Part shown: in pieces, positions 29,393 through 39,129 of the stretch
Layout of the letters: each line of letters opens with the position of its first letter
Numbering within the stretch: the first letter of the stretch is position 1
Source of the DNA: Trabulsiella guamensis ATCC 49490
GTDB taxonomy: Bacteria > Pseudomonadota > Gammaproteobacteria > Enterobacterales > Enterobacteriaceae
Assembly: GCF_000734965.1 (NCBI RefSeq)
Contig: NZ_JMTB01000062.1
Location: forward strand, 40,118 to 104,117
Direction: 5' to 3'
Length of the DNA: 64,000 bases
The notes under the pieces: generated by a model
What the model saw: the letters and a program-made list of their open reading frames with translations, nothing else
Told to the model about the DNA's origin: nothing
Database searches by the model: none
Made by a program: the position numbers and the translations under genes

Positions 29393-30976
29393 ATGAGTTA
29401 CCTTTTAGCGTTAGATGCAGGGACAGGCAGCATTCGCGCCGTGATCTTCGACCTGAATGGTCGGCAGATCGCCGTTGGACAGGCCGAGTGGAAGCACCTG
29501 AGCGTGGAGAATGTCCCCGGCTCAATGGAGTTCGACCTTGTTACCAACTGGCAGTTGGCCTGTCAGTGTATCCGCCAGGCGCTGGAGCGCGCCGGGCTGA
29601 CGGCGGCAGATATTCAGTCTGTCGCCTGCTGCTCGATGCGCGAAGGGATTGTGCTCTACGACCGCAACGGTGATGCCATCTGGGCCTGCGCGAACGTTGA
29701 TGCCCGCGCCAGCCGTGAAGTGGCGGAGCTAAAAGAGATCCATGATTATCGTTTTGAATCTGAAGTGTATGACGTTTCCGGCCAGACACTGGCACTGAGC
29801 GCCATGCCGCGTCTGTTGTGGCTGGCGCACCATCGCCCCGATATTTACCGCAACGCGGCAACGGTGACGATGATCAGCGACTGGCTGGCGGCGAAGCTGT
29901 CCGGCGAGCTGGCAGTTGACCCTTCTAATGCAGGCACCACCGGTATGCTCGATCTCTTCACCCGCGACTGGCGTCCGGCGCTGCTGGATATGGCCGGGCT
30001 GCGCGCGGATATTCTCTCACCGGTGAAAGAGACCGGTACCGTACTCGGCGCCGTGACCAAAGCAGCGGCGCAGCAAAGCGGCCTGCGGGAAGGCACCCCG
30101 GTGGTGATGGGTGGCGGCGATGTGCAGTTGGGTTGTCTGGGGCTGGGCGTGGTACGTGCCGGGCAAACTGCCGTCCTCGGCGGCACTTTCTGGCAGCAGG
30201 TAGTGAACCTGCCGCAGGTGCGTACCGATCCGGACATGAATATTCGCGTCAATCCGCACGTGATCCCAGGCATGGCGCAGGCGGAGTCGATCAGTTTTTT
30301 CACCGGCTTAACCATGCGCTGGTTCCGCGACGCGTTCTGTGCGGAAGAAAAACTGATTGCTGAACGGCTCGGCGTCGACACCTATTCCCTGCTGGAAGAG
30401 ATGGCCAGCCGGGTTCCGGCAGGTTCCCACGGCGTGATGCCGATTTTCTCTGACGCGATGCACTTTAAGCAGTGGTATCACGCGGCACCCTCGTTCATCA
30501 ATCTCTCCATCGACCCGGAAAAATGCAACAAAGCGACGTTGTTCCGTGCGCTGGAAGAGAACGCCGCTATCGTCTCCGCCTGCAACCTGGCGCAGATCTC
30601 CCGCTTCTCCGGCGTACAGTTTGACAGCCTCGTCTTTGCAGGTGGCGGTGCCAAAGGCGCATTATGGAGCCAGATTTTAAGCGACGTCACTGGTTTGCCG
30701 GTACGCGTCCCCGAAGTGAAAGAAGCCACCGCACTGGGCTGCGCAATAGCTGCGGGCGCGGGGGCCGGGCTATTCAGCGACATGGCCTCCGCCGGCGAAC
30801 GGCTGGTGAGCTGGAGTCGGGAATTTACGCCCAACCCCACCCATCGCGAACTGTATGACGGCATGATGCAGAAATGGCAGGCAGTCTACACCGAACAACT
30901 GGGTCTGGTGGATAGCGGCCTGACCACGTCGATGTGGCAGGCTCCGGGGCTTAAGGAACGAACAGTCAGTCCGTAA
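29393..30976 (+). CDS. lsrK: Autoinducer-2 kinase LsrK
   Basis: A 527-residue FGGY-family kinase that phosphorylates imported AI-2, which traps it and creates the LsrR inducer. The N-terminal [14 protein letters not shown] (about residues 6-19) and the C-terminal [15 protein letters not shown] are phosphate and ATP motifs. ATG 29393 is used; a TTG two codons earlier is possible. The protein normally ends at an Ala-Pro-Gly-Leu tail; here it continues with KERTVSP before the stop. Those extra codons contain one copy of a 12-bp direct repeat that recurs at 35678, on the far side of the DUF943/DUF3289 island, so the island appears to have altered the kinase C-terminus. Confidence 0.93.
   Translation: MSYLLALDAGTGSIRAVIFDLNGRQIAVGQAEWKHLSVENVPGSMEFDLVTNWQLACQCIRQALERAGLTAADIQSVACCSMREGIVLYDRNGDAIWACANVDARASREVAELKEIHDYRFESEVYDVSGQTLALSAMPRLLWLAHHRPDIYRNAATVTMISDWLAAKLSGELAVDPSNAGTTGMLDLFTRDWRPALLDMAGLRADILSPVKETGTVLGAVTKAAAQQSGLREGTPVVMGGGDVQLGCLGLGVVRAGQTAVLGGTFWQQVVNLPQVRTDPDMNIRVNPHVIPGMAQAESISFFTGLTMRWFRDAFCAEEKLIAERLGVDTYSLLEEMASRVPAGSHGVMPIFSDAMHFKQWYHAAPSFINLSIDPEKCNKATLFRALEENAAIVSACNLAQISRFSGVQFDSLVFAGGGAKGALWSQILSDVTGLPVRVPEVKEATALGCAIAAGAGAGLFSDMASAGERLVSWSREFTPNPTHRELYDGMMQKWQAVYTEQLGLVDSGLTTSMWQAPGLKERTVSP
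30958..30969 (+). repeat. 12-bp direct repeat, left end of the DUF943/DUF3289 island
   Basis: ACGAACAGTCAG lies in the last codons of lsrK. The identical 12 bases occur at 35678-35689, between the island and fadH. Together they bracket about 4.7 kb of AT-rich DNA. Confidence 0.5.
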
Positions 30977-30987
30977 AAATACTCTCC

Positions 30988-31020
30988 ACAGAGGGAAAAT
31001 TTTTTCCCTCTGTAAATTTT
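30988..31020. terminator. Terminator after lsrK
   Basis: Perfect 12-bp stem ACAGAGGGAAAA/TTTTCCCTCTGT with a two-base loop, then AAATTTT, 11 bp after the lsrK stop. Confidence 0.75.
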
Positions 31021-31072
31021 GCTTACTGGTACTGCACTCTCAAACATCACTTTGCCGTATTTCCCCTTATCG

Positions 31073-31561
31073 TTAATCACTCATATGTGGCCATTCTTGT
31101 ATTTCGGGTTGGATATTTCCATTTTCATCCAATGAATAGAGCGCGCCCCCATAACCCATTTGAAAATGAACAAGACTTTGTGCCAAAATATCAACAATAA
31201 GGACAGTATTTTTGATAACACATTTTTTATCCGAAGGAATATCATCAAAACAGCGTAAATCCTCATGAGGGTTTTCCCTGGCGCTGACTAACCCACCATT
31301 GGCATCTATTATGATCACTTTCGTTGTAAATGGTTTTATTGTTTCATAACGTGACTTAAGCTCTTCTTCATGTTCTAAATACCATTGAACCTTATTTCTG
31401 TCAGTCATAGGGAAATGGTCAACCACAACGACCGTCGTTTTACCCCAGAAAAAATCAGTATAGAGAATTTTCACATCCCGAAGTGTCCAGAAATTATAAC
31501 CTGCCAGGCATAGAAATATGATTAGCAATAACAATCGCATTTTTCTATATTTTTGATTCAT
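31073..31561 (-). CDS. DUF943 family membrane-anchored protein (copy A)
   Basis: A 162-residue protein of the enterobacterial DUF943 family. One hydrophobic segment (about residues 9-24, LLLLIIFLCLAGYNFW) would anchor a mainly periplasmic domain. Family-wide features in the four copies here are N-x-W-T-L, VDHxPxTDxxK, and a Cys pair (LRCF and KKCVIK) that could form a disulfide. The ATG overlaps the stop of the upstream DUF3289 gene (TAATG), so the two are translationally coupled. Function is unknown. The position downstream of a coupled partner and the duplication of this gene in the island resemble an immunity-type gene, which is inference. Confidence 0.8.
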   Translation of the reverse strand: MNQKYRKMRLLLLIIFLCLAGYNFWTLRDVKILYTDFFWGKTTVVVVDHFPMTDRNKVQWYLEHEEELKSRYETIKPFTTKVIIIDANGGLVSARENPHEDLRCFDDIPSDKKCVIKNTVLIVDILAQSLVHFQMGYGGALYSLDENGNIQPEIQEWPHMSD

Positions 31562-32427
31562 TAATATTCACTCAGTCTTACCGAGGCCTTGAAGTTAGTG
31601 AAAAACGGTTTAAAAGCGAAATCTCTATGCCGCTGTAGAAAAAACCAGATACGGAAAAAATGAAACTTATTAAATACAGAATTGGTTATATCTGTAGTAT
31701 CAAGGCCAAAATGATCCTGAGCTTGAAATTGTAACCACGCCTCCCAGCCTAATGCAAATTTTTGGAATCTAATGAGATCAATTTGTTGAGCATGTATATC
31801 ATGCACAGTTATACCTAGCCCATTGTAGTTATCTTCTTTTCGATCAAATTTAGACAACCTGGAGTCACGCAAATCTAACTTAACTTGCTGTAAAAGATTC
31901 AACTGCACTCCGATATTATTGTTATTTCTAAAGACACTATTAATAGTGTCTTTTATTACGACAAGAGGAGATTTATAACCACGTTCAATAATACGTTGTT
32001 CATAAGCGTCATTTAGGGACAGACTATAAAAAGGGCTACCATTGCCATATCTGAAATGATCAATCATTTCAGTGATAAGATGTGAATACTTACCCCATCC
32101 AAACAAAGTAAACTCGGACGAACATGCTTTCAATTCATCAAATAAAACCTCAACACATTCCTGATGACTAATCGGTCTGCCTTTAACCTCTAATGGATGC
32201 ATCTCTCCATATAATCGGTTATAGTTATTTGATAACGGAACGTCATAACGAATTAAACGGTAGGGATCCACCTTAGCTGAAATATTATCAAGACCCAGAG
32301 ACAACAGTTGCCGCTCATCTAAATCGCCACATTTCATATCTTCTGATGATGAGTCATCGAAATGTTTTATCGTTGTTCTGAAGATAGTCTCTGGCAAACT
32401 CATATATAATGCAAAATCATTATTCAT
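31561..32427 (-). CDS. DUF3289 (YPO3983-type) family protein, intact copy A
   Basis: A 288-residue protein of the enterobacterial DUF3289 family and the only full-length copy in the island. It has no signal peptide and no membrane segment. The N-terminus NNDFALYMSLPETIFR and the C-terminal aromatic/basic block FFRIWFFLQRHRDFAFKPFF recur in all three copies, including the miniature, and so are probably structurally important. ATG 32427 is chosen because the other copies start at the same place and GGAG lies nine bases ahead; ATG 32433 is the alternative. It ends on the start of DUF943 copy A. Function is unknown; an effector paired with DUF943 is possible. Confidence 0.8.
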   Translation of the reverse strand: MNNDFALYMSLPETIFRTTIKHFDDSSSEDMKCGDLDERQLLSLGLDNISAKVDPYRLIRYDVPLSNNYNRLYGEMHPLEVKGRPISHQECVEVLFDELKACSSEFTLFGWGKYSHLITEMIDHFRYGNGSPFYSLSLNDAYEQRIIERGYKSPLVVIKDTINSVFRNNNNIGVQLNLLQQVKLDLRDSRLSKFDRKEDNYNGLGITVHDIHAQQIDLIRFQKFALGWEAWLQFQAQDHFGLDTTDITNSVFNKFHFFRIWFFLQRHRDFAFKPFFTNFKASVRLSEY

Positions 32428-32433
32428 TAACAT

Positions 32434-32590
32434 TCACTCCGTGAATCATTATCGATTAAGAAGATATTTATGATACTAAGTTATATTTAATTAAAAATAT
32501 CAGTGTGGCCGTATGACAAAAGATGCTTTTCGTGTCTCTATGCATAAAAAATCTGATCACAAAAATATAGCCTCCGCAGGCGAACAACTG
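32434..32590. repeat. Island repeat R1: upstream segment of DUF3289 copy A
   Basis: An AT-rich segment whose near copy lies at 34054-34218 upstream of DUF3289 copy B. Shared blocks include TTAATTAAAAATATCAGT and GTATGACAAAAGATGCTTT. It probably carries the minus-strand promoter of the DUF3289/DUF943 pair. Both copies run into lsrK-tail-like sequence and then a REP element. Confidence 0.75.
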
Positions 32591-32626
32591 GGCCTGGTGG
32601 ACAGTGGCTTTACCACATCGATGTGA
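32513..32626 (+). other. Micro-ORF fusing a repeated leader to an lsrK tail remnant
   Basis: A 37-codon plus-strand frame. Its first 23 or so codons (MTKDAFRVSMHKKSDHKN) recur in altered form at 34142, and its last codons ([14 protein letters not shown]) are in the lsrK reading frame but end where lsrK has Trp. There is no good ribosome site. It may be a pure relic; expression is unproven. Confidence 0.35.
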
Positions 32627-32640
32627 CAGGCACCGGGGTT
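32581..32640 (+). pseudogene. lsrK: Diverged lsrK 3'-end fragment
   Basis: Sixty bases align with the end of lsrK (30892-30952) at roughly 83 percent identity. Most differences are at third codon positions (GGT/GGC, GAT/GAC, AGC/AGT, ACG/ACA), so the copy diverged while under selection as lsrK, then gained a stop (TGG to TGA). It marks an older lsrK junction inside the island. Confidence 0.75.
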
Positions 32641-32677
32641 AGTGCGCGCGGAACTTTCGGCTTCTCGGTAAACAAAT

Positions 32678-32708
32678 GCCGGATGGCGCTGCGCTTATCC
32701 GGCCTACA
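32678..32708. repeat. REP element in the island
   Basis: GCCGGATGGCGCTGCGCTTA followed by TCCGGCCTACA, a standard enterobacterial REP hairpin. A variant occurs at the matching place in the next repeat unit (34269-34296). Confidence 0.75.
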
Positions 32709-32738
32709 AAATTATTACCAGGTTTTTTTGTTGGCGCA

Positions 32739-33260
32739 CTATCGGAACAACCAGCGATTCAGACTTTCACCTAATCGATCATTTAAATCATCAAAATAGT
32801 ATTCATAGTTGCTTTTTTGCATGCTACCATCCACACCCTGCACATAAATACCGCCGATACTATGAATATAAAATATCAAAGTACTATCTTGTGCACGAGC
32901 AATATTAACCTGTAAGTTTTTATCCACGCAACGATAGTCACTATCAATACTATTGAAACAGTAATAGTCATCGACCCAACGGCTATTAACACTTTTTACG
33001 CCATCAACGACTTCCATTATTGTTATCTTTTCAAAGTCCTCCATTGAAATGGCATAATGGCTTTGTAGCATTTGCTTGTTATCATTAAACCAGCTAATTT
33101 TATCGTAATCCGTTAGCGGAAGGTGATCGACTGCTATGACATAATCGCCAGTCCTTACTTCTTCAACAAACAAAACAGTCACTTGCTGTAATGTCCATGC
33201 ATTAAATAAAGCCATAGTAGTAAATAATACGAGCAGGACGATCAGGAGTTTCTTTTTCAT
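32739..33260 (-). CDS. DUF943 family membrane-anchored protein (copy B)
   Basis: A 173-residue DUF943 protein, the most diverged of four copies. A hydrophobic anchor spans about residues 4-20, followed by FNAWTLQQVTVLF and VDHLPLTDYDKISWF. The Cys pair is kept (YYCF and YRCVDK) though surrounding residues differ, and the C-terminus is about 15 residues longer than in the other copies. ATG 33260 fits the other copies; ATG 33278, overlapping the previous gene, is the alternative. It lies eight bases after DUF943 copy C, giving two DUF943 genes in tandem with a single upstream DUF3289 gene. Confidence 0.75.
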   Translation of the reverse strand: MKKKLLIVLLVLFTTMALFNAWTLQQVTVLFVEEVRTGDYVIAVDHLPLTDYDKISWFNDNKQMLQSHYAISMEDFEKITIMEVVDGVKSVNSRWVDDYYCFNSIDSDYRCVDKNLQVNIARAQDSTLIFYIHSIGGIYVQGVDGSMQKSNYEYYFDDLNDRLGESLNRWLFR

Positions 33261-33268
33261 CGAAATAA

Positions 33269-33742
33269 TCATCTCCATCCGTCAGGAGGAGGCATAACTT
33301 CCAGCTTATTTTCTGGCGTAAGTTGATACACAACATCACTATCAGGCACATATAACCGGGTATTACTGTCAATATATTCATCAACGATTAAGAGATAATT
33401 TTTAACAATACAATTATTCTCAGTGTGTATCGTCGGGTAACATCGAAGATCCTCATGCGGGCTCTTTTCATAATTAGTAAACCCTTCACCTATGTCAGTG
33501 ACGTAATATGTTTGCCAGTTAACATCGAACAATGGGTATTTTCTTTTGAGCTCGTCACGATGAGCCAGATACCAGGCAATTTTATCTCTGTCGGTCCATG
33601 GTAAATGATCCACTACCATAGAGACTGTCCAACCTGCGTCCGAATATACATACAGTACTTTAACAGGTCGTAGAGTCCATAAGTTATAAATCCCTCCTAT
33701 TAAAAACAGATATAACAGCAGTTTTGAAAGTTTCCTCTTCAT
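33269..33742 (-). CDS. DUF943 family membrane-anchored protein (copy C)
   Basis: A 157-residue DUF943 protein closest to copy D: both share LYVYSD, GWYLAHR-type and YYVT-x2-GEGFTN blocks. An N-terminal anchor at about residues 8-23 precedes the exported domain with the Cys pair LRCY and NNCIVK. Its ATG overlaps the stop of the miniature DUF3289 copy B (TGATG), so coupling has been kept even though that partner has lost most of its length. DUF943 copy B follows at once. Confidence 0.8.
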   Translation of the reverse strand: MKRKLSKLLLYLFLIGGIYNLWTLRPVKVLYVYSDAGWTVSMVVDHLPWTDRDKIAWYLAHRDELKRKYPLFDVNWQTYYVTDIGEGFTNYEKSPHEDLRCYPTIHTENNCIVKNYLLIVDEYIDSNTRLYVPDSDVVYQLTPENKLEVMPPPDGWR

Positions 33743-34053
33743 CAATATTCCCCAATTTTCCCTGTTGCGTGGAAATTCGTAAAAAATGGCTTAAAGGCAA
33801 AACCCCTGTGCCGTTGTAAGAAAAACCATATCCGGAAAAAGCGAAATTGGTTGTAATATTTATCACAATTTTCAAGTCTGAAATAACTAAGCATCTCGAC
33901 AATAAGACGTGTATATTTATCACTTCCCGACAGAGAAAACATGGATGGAAAATCTTTCATTTCATAAAATATGATATCAACATATTCATTATGGTGAATA
34001 GTTCTGAAAATAGTTGCCGGCAAACCCATAGATAATGCAAAATCATCATTCAT
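33742..34053 (-). CDS. Internally deleted DUF3289 protein (copy B, 103 residues)
   Basis: An uninterrupted 103-codon frame that looks like copy A with two in-frame deletions. It keeps the first about 18 residues (NDDFALSMGLPATIFRT), a central block equivalent to copy A residues about 94-130 (EYVDIIFYEMKDF to VEMLSYFR), and the C-terminal block QFRFFRIWFFLQRHRGFAF. About 75 and 120 residues are missing. Both deletions keep frame and the overlap with the next DUF943 gene. It may be a decayed remnant or a functional minimal form; sequence alone does not decide. Confidence 0.65.
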   Translation of the reverse strand: MNDDFALSMGLPATIFRTIHHNEYVDIIFYEMKDFPSMFSLSGSDKYTRLIVEMLSYFRLENCDKYYNQFRFFRIWFFLQRHRGFAFKPFFTNFHATGKIGEY

Positions 34054-34218
34054 TAATATTCACCCCATGAATTACTACCGATGAAAAGAAGATCTTTGTG
34101 ACAGTGATTTTATATTTAATTAAAAATATCAGTATGGTCGTATGACAAAAGATGCTTTCCCGGTCTCTATGCATAAAAAAACTGATCACAAAGATATAAC
34201 CTCCGCAGGCGGGCACCT
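34054..34218. repeat. Island repeat R2: upstream segment of DUF3289 copy B
   Basis: Near copy of R1 (32434-32590), with the same order of AT-rich promoter-like block, ATGACAAAAGATGCTTT leader and CTCCGCAGGCG end. It continues into CAGTTGGGCCTGGT (34221-34234), a short match to the lsrK tail. A plus-strand 77-codon frame from 34142 runs through it but looks like a by-product of the repeat. Confidence 0.7.
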
Positions 34219-34268
34219 GGCAGTTGGGCCTGGTATGAGCAGAGCGCTCGGCTACATGATCAACAAAT

Positions 34269-34296
34269 ACCGGACGACGCTGCGCTTATCCGGCCC
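34269..34296. repeat. REP element variant in the island
   Basis: ACCGGACGACGCTGCGCTTA followed by TCCGGCCC, the same element as at 32678 with the left arm changed, in the equivalent place of the third unit. Confidence 0.65.
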
Positions 34297-34324
34297 AGAC
34301 TCGCACCCCGGGATGCCACATTGT

Positions 34325-34801
34325 TTATTCCTGCAAAGCTTCAGGTCGTGGAATAAATTCCAGTTTATGCTCTGACATCATCTGATATTCGACTTCACCA
34401 TCTGAAACATAAAATCGCGTATTTTCATTAACATTCTCATCAACGATTAAAAAATAGTCTTTTATGACACAATTTTTTTTACTATCGATAGCCGGGAAAC
34501 ACCGAAGATCTTCATGTGGACTGTTCTCCTGATTAGTAAATCCTTCCCCAACATTCGTTACATAGTAGCGATGACGGATTTCAGGAAACAACGGATATGT
34601 AGACTGAATGTATTCCCGATGCGCCAGGTACCAGCCAATTTTGCCTCTGTCAGTCAACGGCATGTGATCAACCACCAGATTAACAATCCCATAGCCATCA
34701 GAATAAACATATAAAATACTTACGGGTCTTAGCGTCCAGAAATTATAAATTGCACCAATCATAAAAAGGCATAACAACATTACCGGAAATTTGTTTTTCA
34801 T
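34325..34801 (-). CDS. DUF943 family membrane-anchored protein (copy D)
   Basis: A 158-residue DUF943 protein, closest to copy C. Hydrophobic anchor about residues 5-20 (FPVMLLCLFMIGAIYNFW), then TLRPVSILYVYSDG, VDHMPLTDRGKIGWYLAHR and the Cys pair LRCF and KNCVIK. ATG 34801 overlaps the original stop codon of the DUF3289 copy C reading frame (TGATG). A TTG one codon earlier is in frame but the ATG fits the other copies. The upstream partner has a premature stop, so coupling may now be lost. Confidence 0.8.
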   Translation of the reverse strand: MKNKFPVMLLCLFMIGAIYNFWTLRPVSILYVYSDGYGIVNLVVDHMPLTDRGKIGWYLAHREYIQSTYPLFPEIRHRYYVTNVGEGFTNQENSPHEDLRCFPAIDSKKNCVIKDYFLIVDENVNENTRFYVSDGEVEYQMMSEHKLEFIPRPEALQE

Positions 34802-35652
34802 CAATACTGTCCAATATTCTCTATTGAGTTAAACCTCGTAAAAAAAGGTTTAAACGCAAAATCCTTATGTCGTTGCAAAAGAAACCATATGCGGAAAAAT
34901 CGAAACTGGCTGTAAATTTTGCTCTTAATATCGGTAACATCCAGACCAAAATGATCTTGTGCCTCAAAGAATATTTATGCACTCCACCCCATAGCGTATC
35001 TCTGAAGATTTACAAGCGTTATTTTCTGGACCGCAATATCGTGCACACTGATACCCAAACCATTAATTCTGTCTATTCTTGAATCGAATTTTGGTAGCTT
35101 AGATTCTAACAGACTTCTCTTTATTGAATTTAAAAGCGATGGTAAATGGATTGAATCTGGCTTAGAATTAAATTCATCCCGAATGATCCCTTCGATAATC
35201 AGGCGTGGATTATCAACGAAATAACTATTTATCCTTTCATGAAAAGCCAAATTCAACCGCTGGCTATAAAATCCACTACCATTCCTATGTCTGAAATGAT
35301 CAATTAGCTCTACAATAAGTGCCTTATATGCACCCCAAAATGAAAACATCTGCACAAGATCCTTCATCTCGGTAAACAGGATATCAATACACTCATCACG
35401 TGATATTTTTCTGCCAGACACTGATGTATTATATATGCTATCCATTTGATAAGTCATGGGAAAATCGTAGTGAATCAGACGGTATGGATCCACTTTTGCT
35501 GAGATATCGCTCAGGCCAAGCGAAAACAGATCTTGATCGCTCATATCACCACACTGCATGTCATCAGCAGTTGTGTCATCGAAACGTGCCACCGTTTCAA
35601 ACAGAGTGCGGGGAAGATACATTGATGCGCTGAAATCATTTACCACTTCCAT
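34801..35652 (-). pseudogene. DUF3289 family gene copy C with a premature stop
   Basis: Open from ATG 35652 (GAGGTAA ahead) for 225 codons, then TAA at 34977-34975 where copy A has Trp in GWEAWLQF. Reading on in the same frame restores the family C-terminus (FFEAQDHFGLDVTDIKSK, then FRFFRIWFLLQRHKDFAFK) to a TGA at 34803-34801, overlapping DUF943 copy D. The full frame would be 283 residues, like copy A. A single nonsense change thus removes the last 58 residues; a sequencing error or readthrough cannot be excluded. Confidence 0.8.
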
Positions 35653-35677
35653 TTACCTCATTAATAATCAATAAGTT

Positions 35678-35689
35678 ACGAACAGTCAG
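35678..35689 (+). repeat. 12-bp direct repeat, right end of the island
   Basis: ACGAACAGTCAG, identical to 30958-30969 in the lsrK tail. It lies 26 bp beyond the last DUF3289 start codon. Confidence 0.5.
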
Positions 35690-35835
35690 CTCAAAACAGT
35701 AGAATAAACAGCCAGCAAAAAACACGCACACAGTCACATTCTTCAGGACGTCACCCTGATGGATCAGTTCTTTGATTCCCATCACAATCACAACCTCCCC
35801 TGTTTTCCCTTTTGTCTGCGACTGGCTAAATTAGT

Positions 35836-35852
35836 AACTCATCCGACCACAT
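35836..35852. promoter_or_regulatory. FadR-like operator upstream of fadH
   Basis: AACTCATCCGACCACAT resembles the FadR 17-bp consensus (CTGGT-C-GACC core), with the right arm well kept. fadH is a known FadR-repressed gene in E. coli. Binding here is inferred. Confidence 0.5.
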
Positions 35853-35860
35853 AACAATAA

Positions 35861-37903
<2,043 letters not shown>

Positions 37904-37925
37904 CATTTTGCCCGGTGATGCGTAC

Positions 37926-39056
37926 TTACCGCGTCTTACGCACTTTCACCGCTTTCAGCACTACAAATTTGTTGTTGGTGTCGATAGTGGTGCAGTTGCC
38001 AAACACGCGCTTCAGCTTGCGGAAATAGTCCAGATGACGGTTGCCGACAATGTACAGCGCCCCGCCGTATTTCAGCGAGCGGCGGGCATCGTTGAACATC
38101 TGCCAGGCGATGTGATCAGTAATGGCATGCTGCTGATGAAAAGGCGGGTTACAGAACACCGCGTCGAAACGGTCCGGTTCATTACCCGCCAGCGCGTTGT
38201 TGACCATAAATTCGCTGCGCGCAATCGCCTCTGGCAGATTACGTTCAACGTTCAGCTGGCTCGACGCCACCGCCATGTGGGATTCGTCGACAAACAGCAC
38301 GCGCCCCTGCGGATTTTTCGCCAGCAATTGCAGGCCAATCACGCCATTGCCACACCCGAGATCGACCATCTCCCCGTCAATCCCTTCCGGCAAATGTTGC
38401 AGAAACAGCCGCGCACCGATATCCAGCCCGCTGCGGGAAAAGACGTTAGCATGGTTATGAATCGTGAAATCCGTGCCATCGAGCGGCCAGCTGAAAATGT
38501 CTGATGCCGCTTCAAGCGCAGGCGCACTGAACGTGCAGTGGATCAGCCGGGCTTTTTTCCATGCCAGCGACGTGGTGGTCGGGCCGAGGATCTTTTCAAA
38601 CAGCGCCAGGGTGGAATTATGGATATCACGTGTTTTCGCCCCGGCGATGATGCGGGTTTCCGGTGTCACCACCTCGCGTAACGCACGCAGTTGTTGCTCA
38701 AGCAGCGCCAGCTGTTTCGGCACTTTGATAAGCACCAGCGTTGGCGCAGAGGGTAGCGGCGACAGGCTGTGCTGAAAAGTCACGCTGGACTCGTCAATGC
38801 CGTTCATTCGCAGGTTGTGACCGGTCGCCAGTTCGGCGATGTAAGAATCTCCGATACTGACCGGATGACGTTCCGCCAGCGCACAGGCCAGTGCGCCGAA
38901 ACTGTCGTTGAGGATAAGCGTCAGGCCTCCGGTGTCACCCACCTGCTGGAGCAGATACTCATCGGCGGCGTCCCACGCCTGTAACGATGGATCCTCCACA
39001 TTGGGTGGAAAACGATCTAACGTGAAAAACTCACCGTTTAACTCTGCCTGGCTCAT
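37926..39056 (-). CDS. rlmG: 23S rRNA (guanine-1835-N2) methyltransferase RlmG
   Basis: A 376-residue SAM-dependent methyltransferase (E. coli RlmG 378) that modifies G1835 of 23S rRNA. The C-terminal catalytic half has the SAM motif [13 protein letters not shown] and the N2-guanine motif [11 protein letters not shown]; the N-terminal half is the degenerate duplicated methyltransferase domain typical of RlmG/RsmC. GGAGGGG precedes the ATG. It converges on fadH with only 22 bp between, as in E. coli, but the higBA pair found between them in E. coli K-12 is absent. Confidence 0.94.
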   Translation of the reverse strand: MSQAELNGEFFTLDRFPPNVEDPSLQAWDAADEYLLQQVGDTGGLTLILNDSFGALACALAERHPVSIGDSYIAELATGHNLRMNGIDESSVTFQHSLSPLPSAPTLVLIKVPKQLALLEQQLRALREVVTPETRIIAGAKTRDIHNSTLALFEKILGPTTTSLAWKKARLIHCTFSAPALEAASDIFSWPLDGTDFTIHNHANVFSRSGLDIGARLFLQHLPEGIDGEMVDLGCGNGVIGLQLLAKNPQGRVLFVDESHMAVASSQLNVERNLPEAIARSEFMVNNALAGNEPDRFDAVFCNPPFHQQHAITDHIAWQMFNDARRSLKYGGALYIVGNRHLDYFRKLKRVFGNCTTIDTNNKFVVLKAVKVRKTR

Positions 39057-39129
39057 CGCCCCTCCGGGATGCTAAAATTCGCGCGTTTTATCGCTTAATT
39101 ACCCACACATGTAAACCTTTTTTATTATT

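Noticed and set aside
34142..34375. 77-codon plus-strand frame in the island
   Set aside because: It runs through the repeat leader, lsrK-like scrap and a REP element and into the antisense of DUF943 copy D; the related frame at 32513 stops after 37 codons, so no conserved product is supported.
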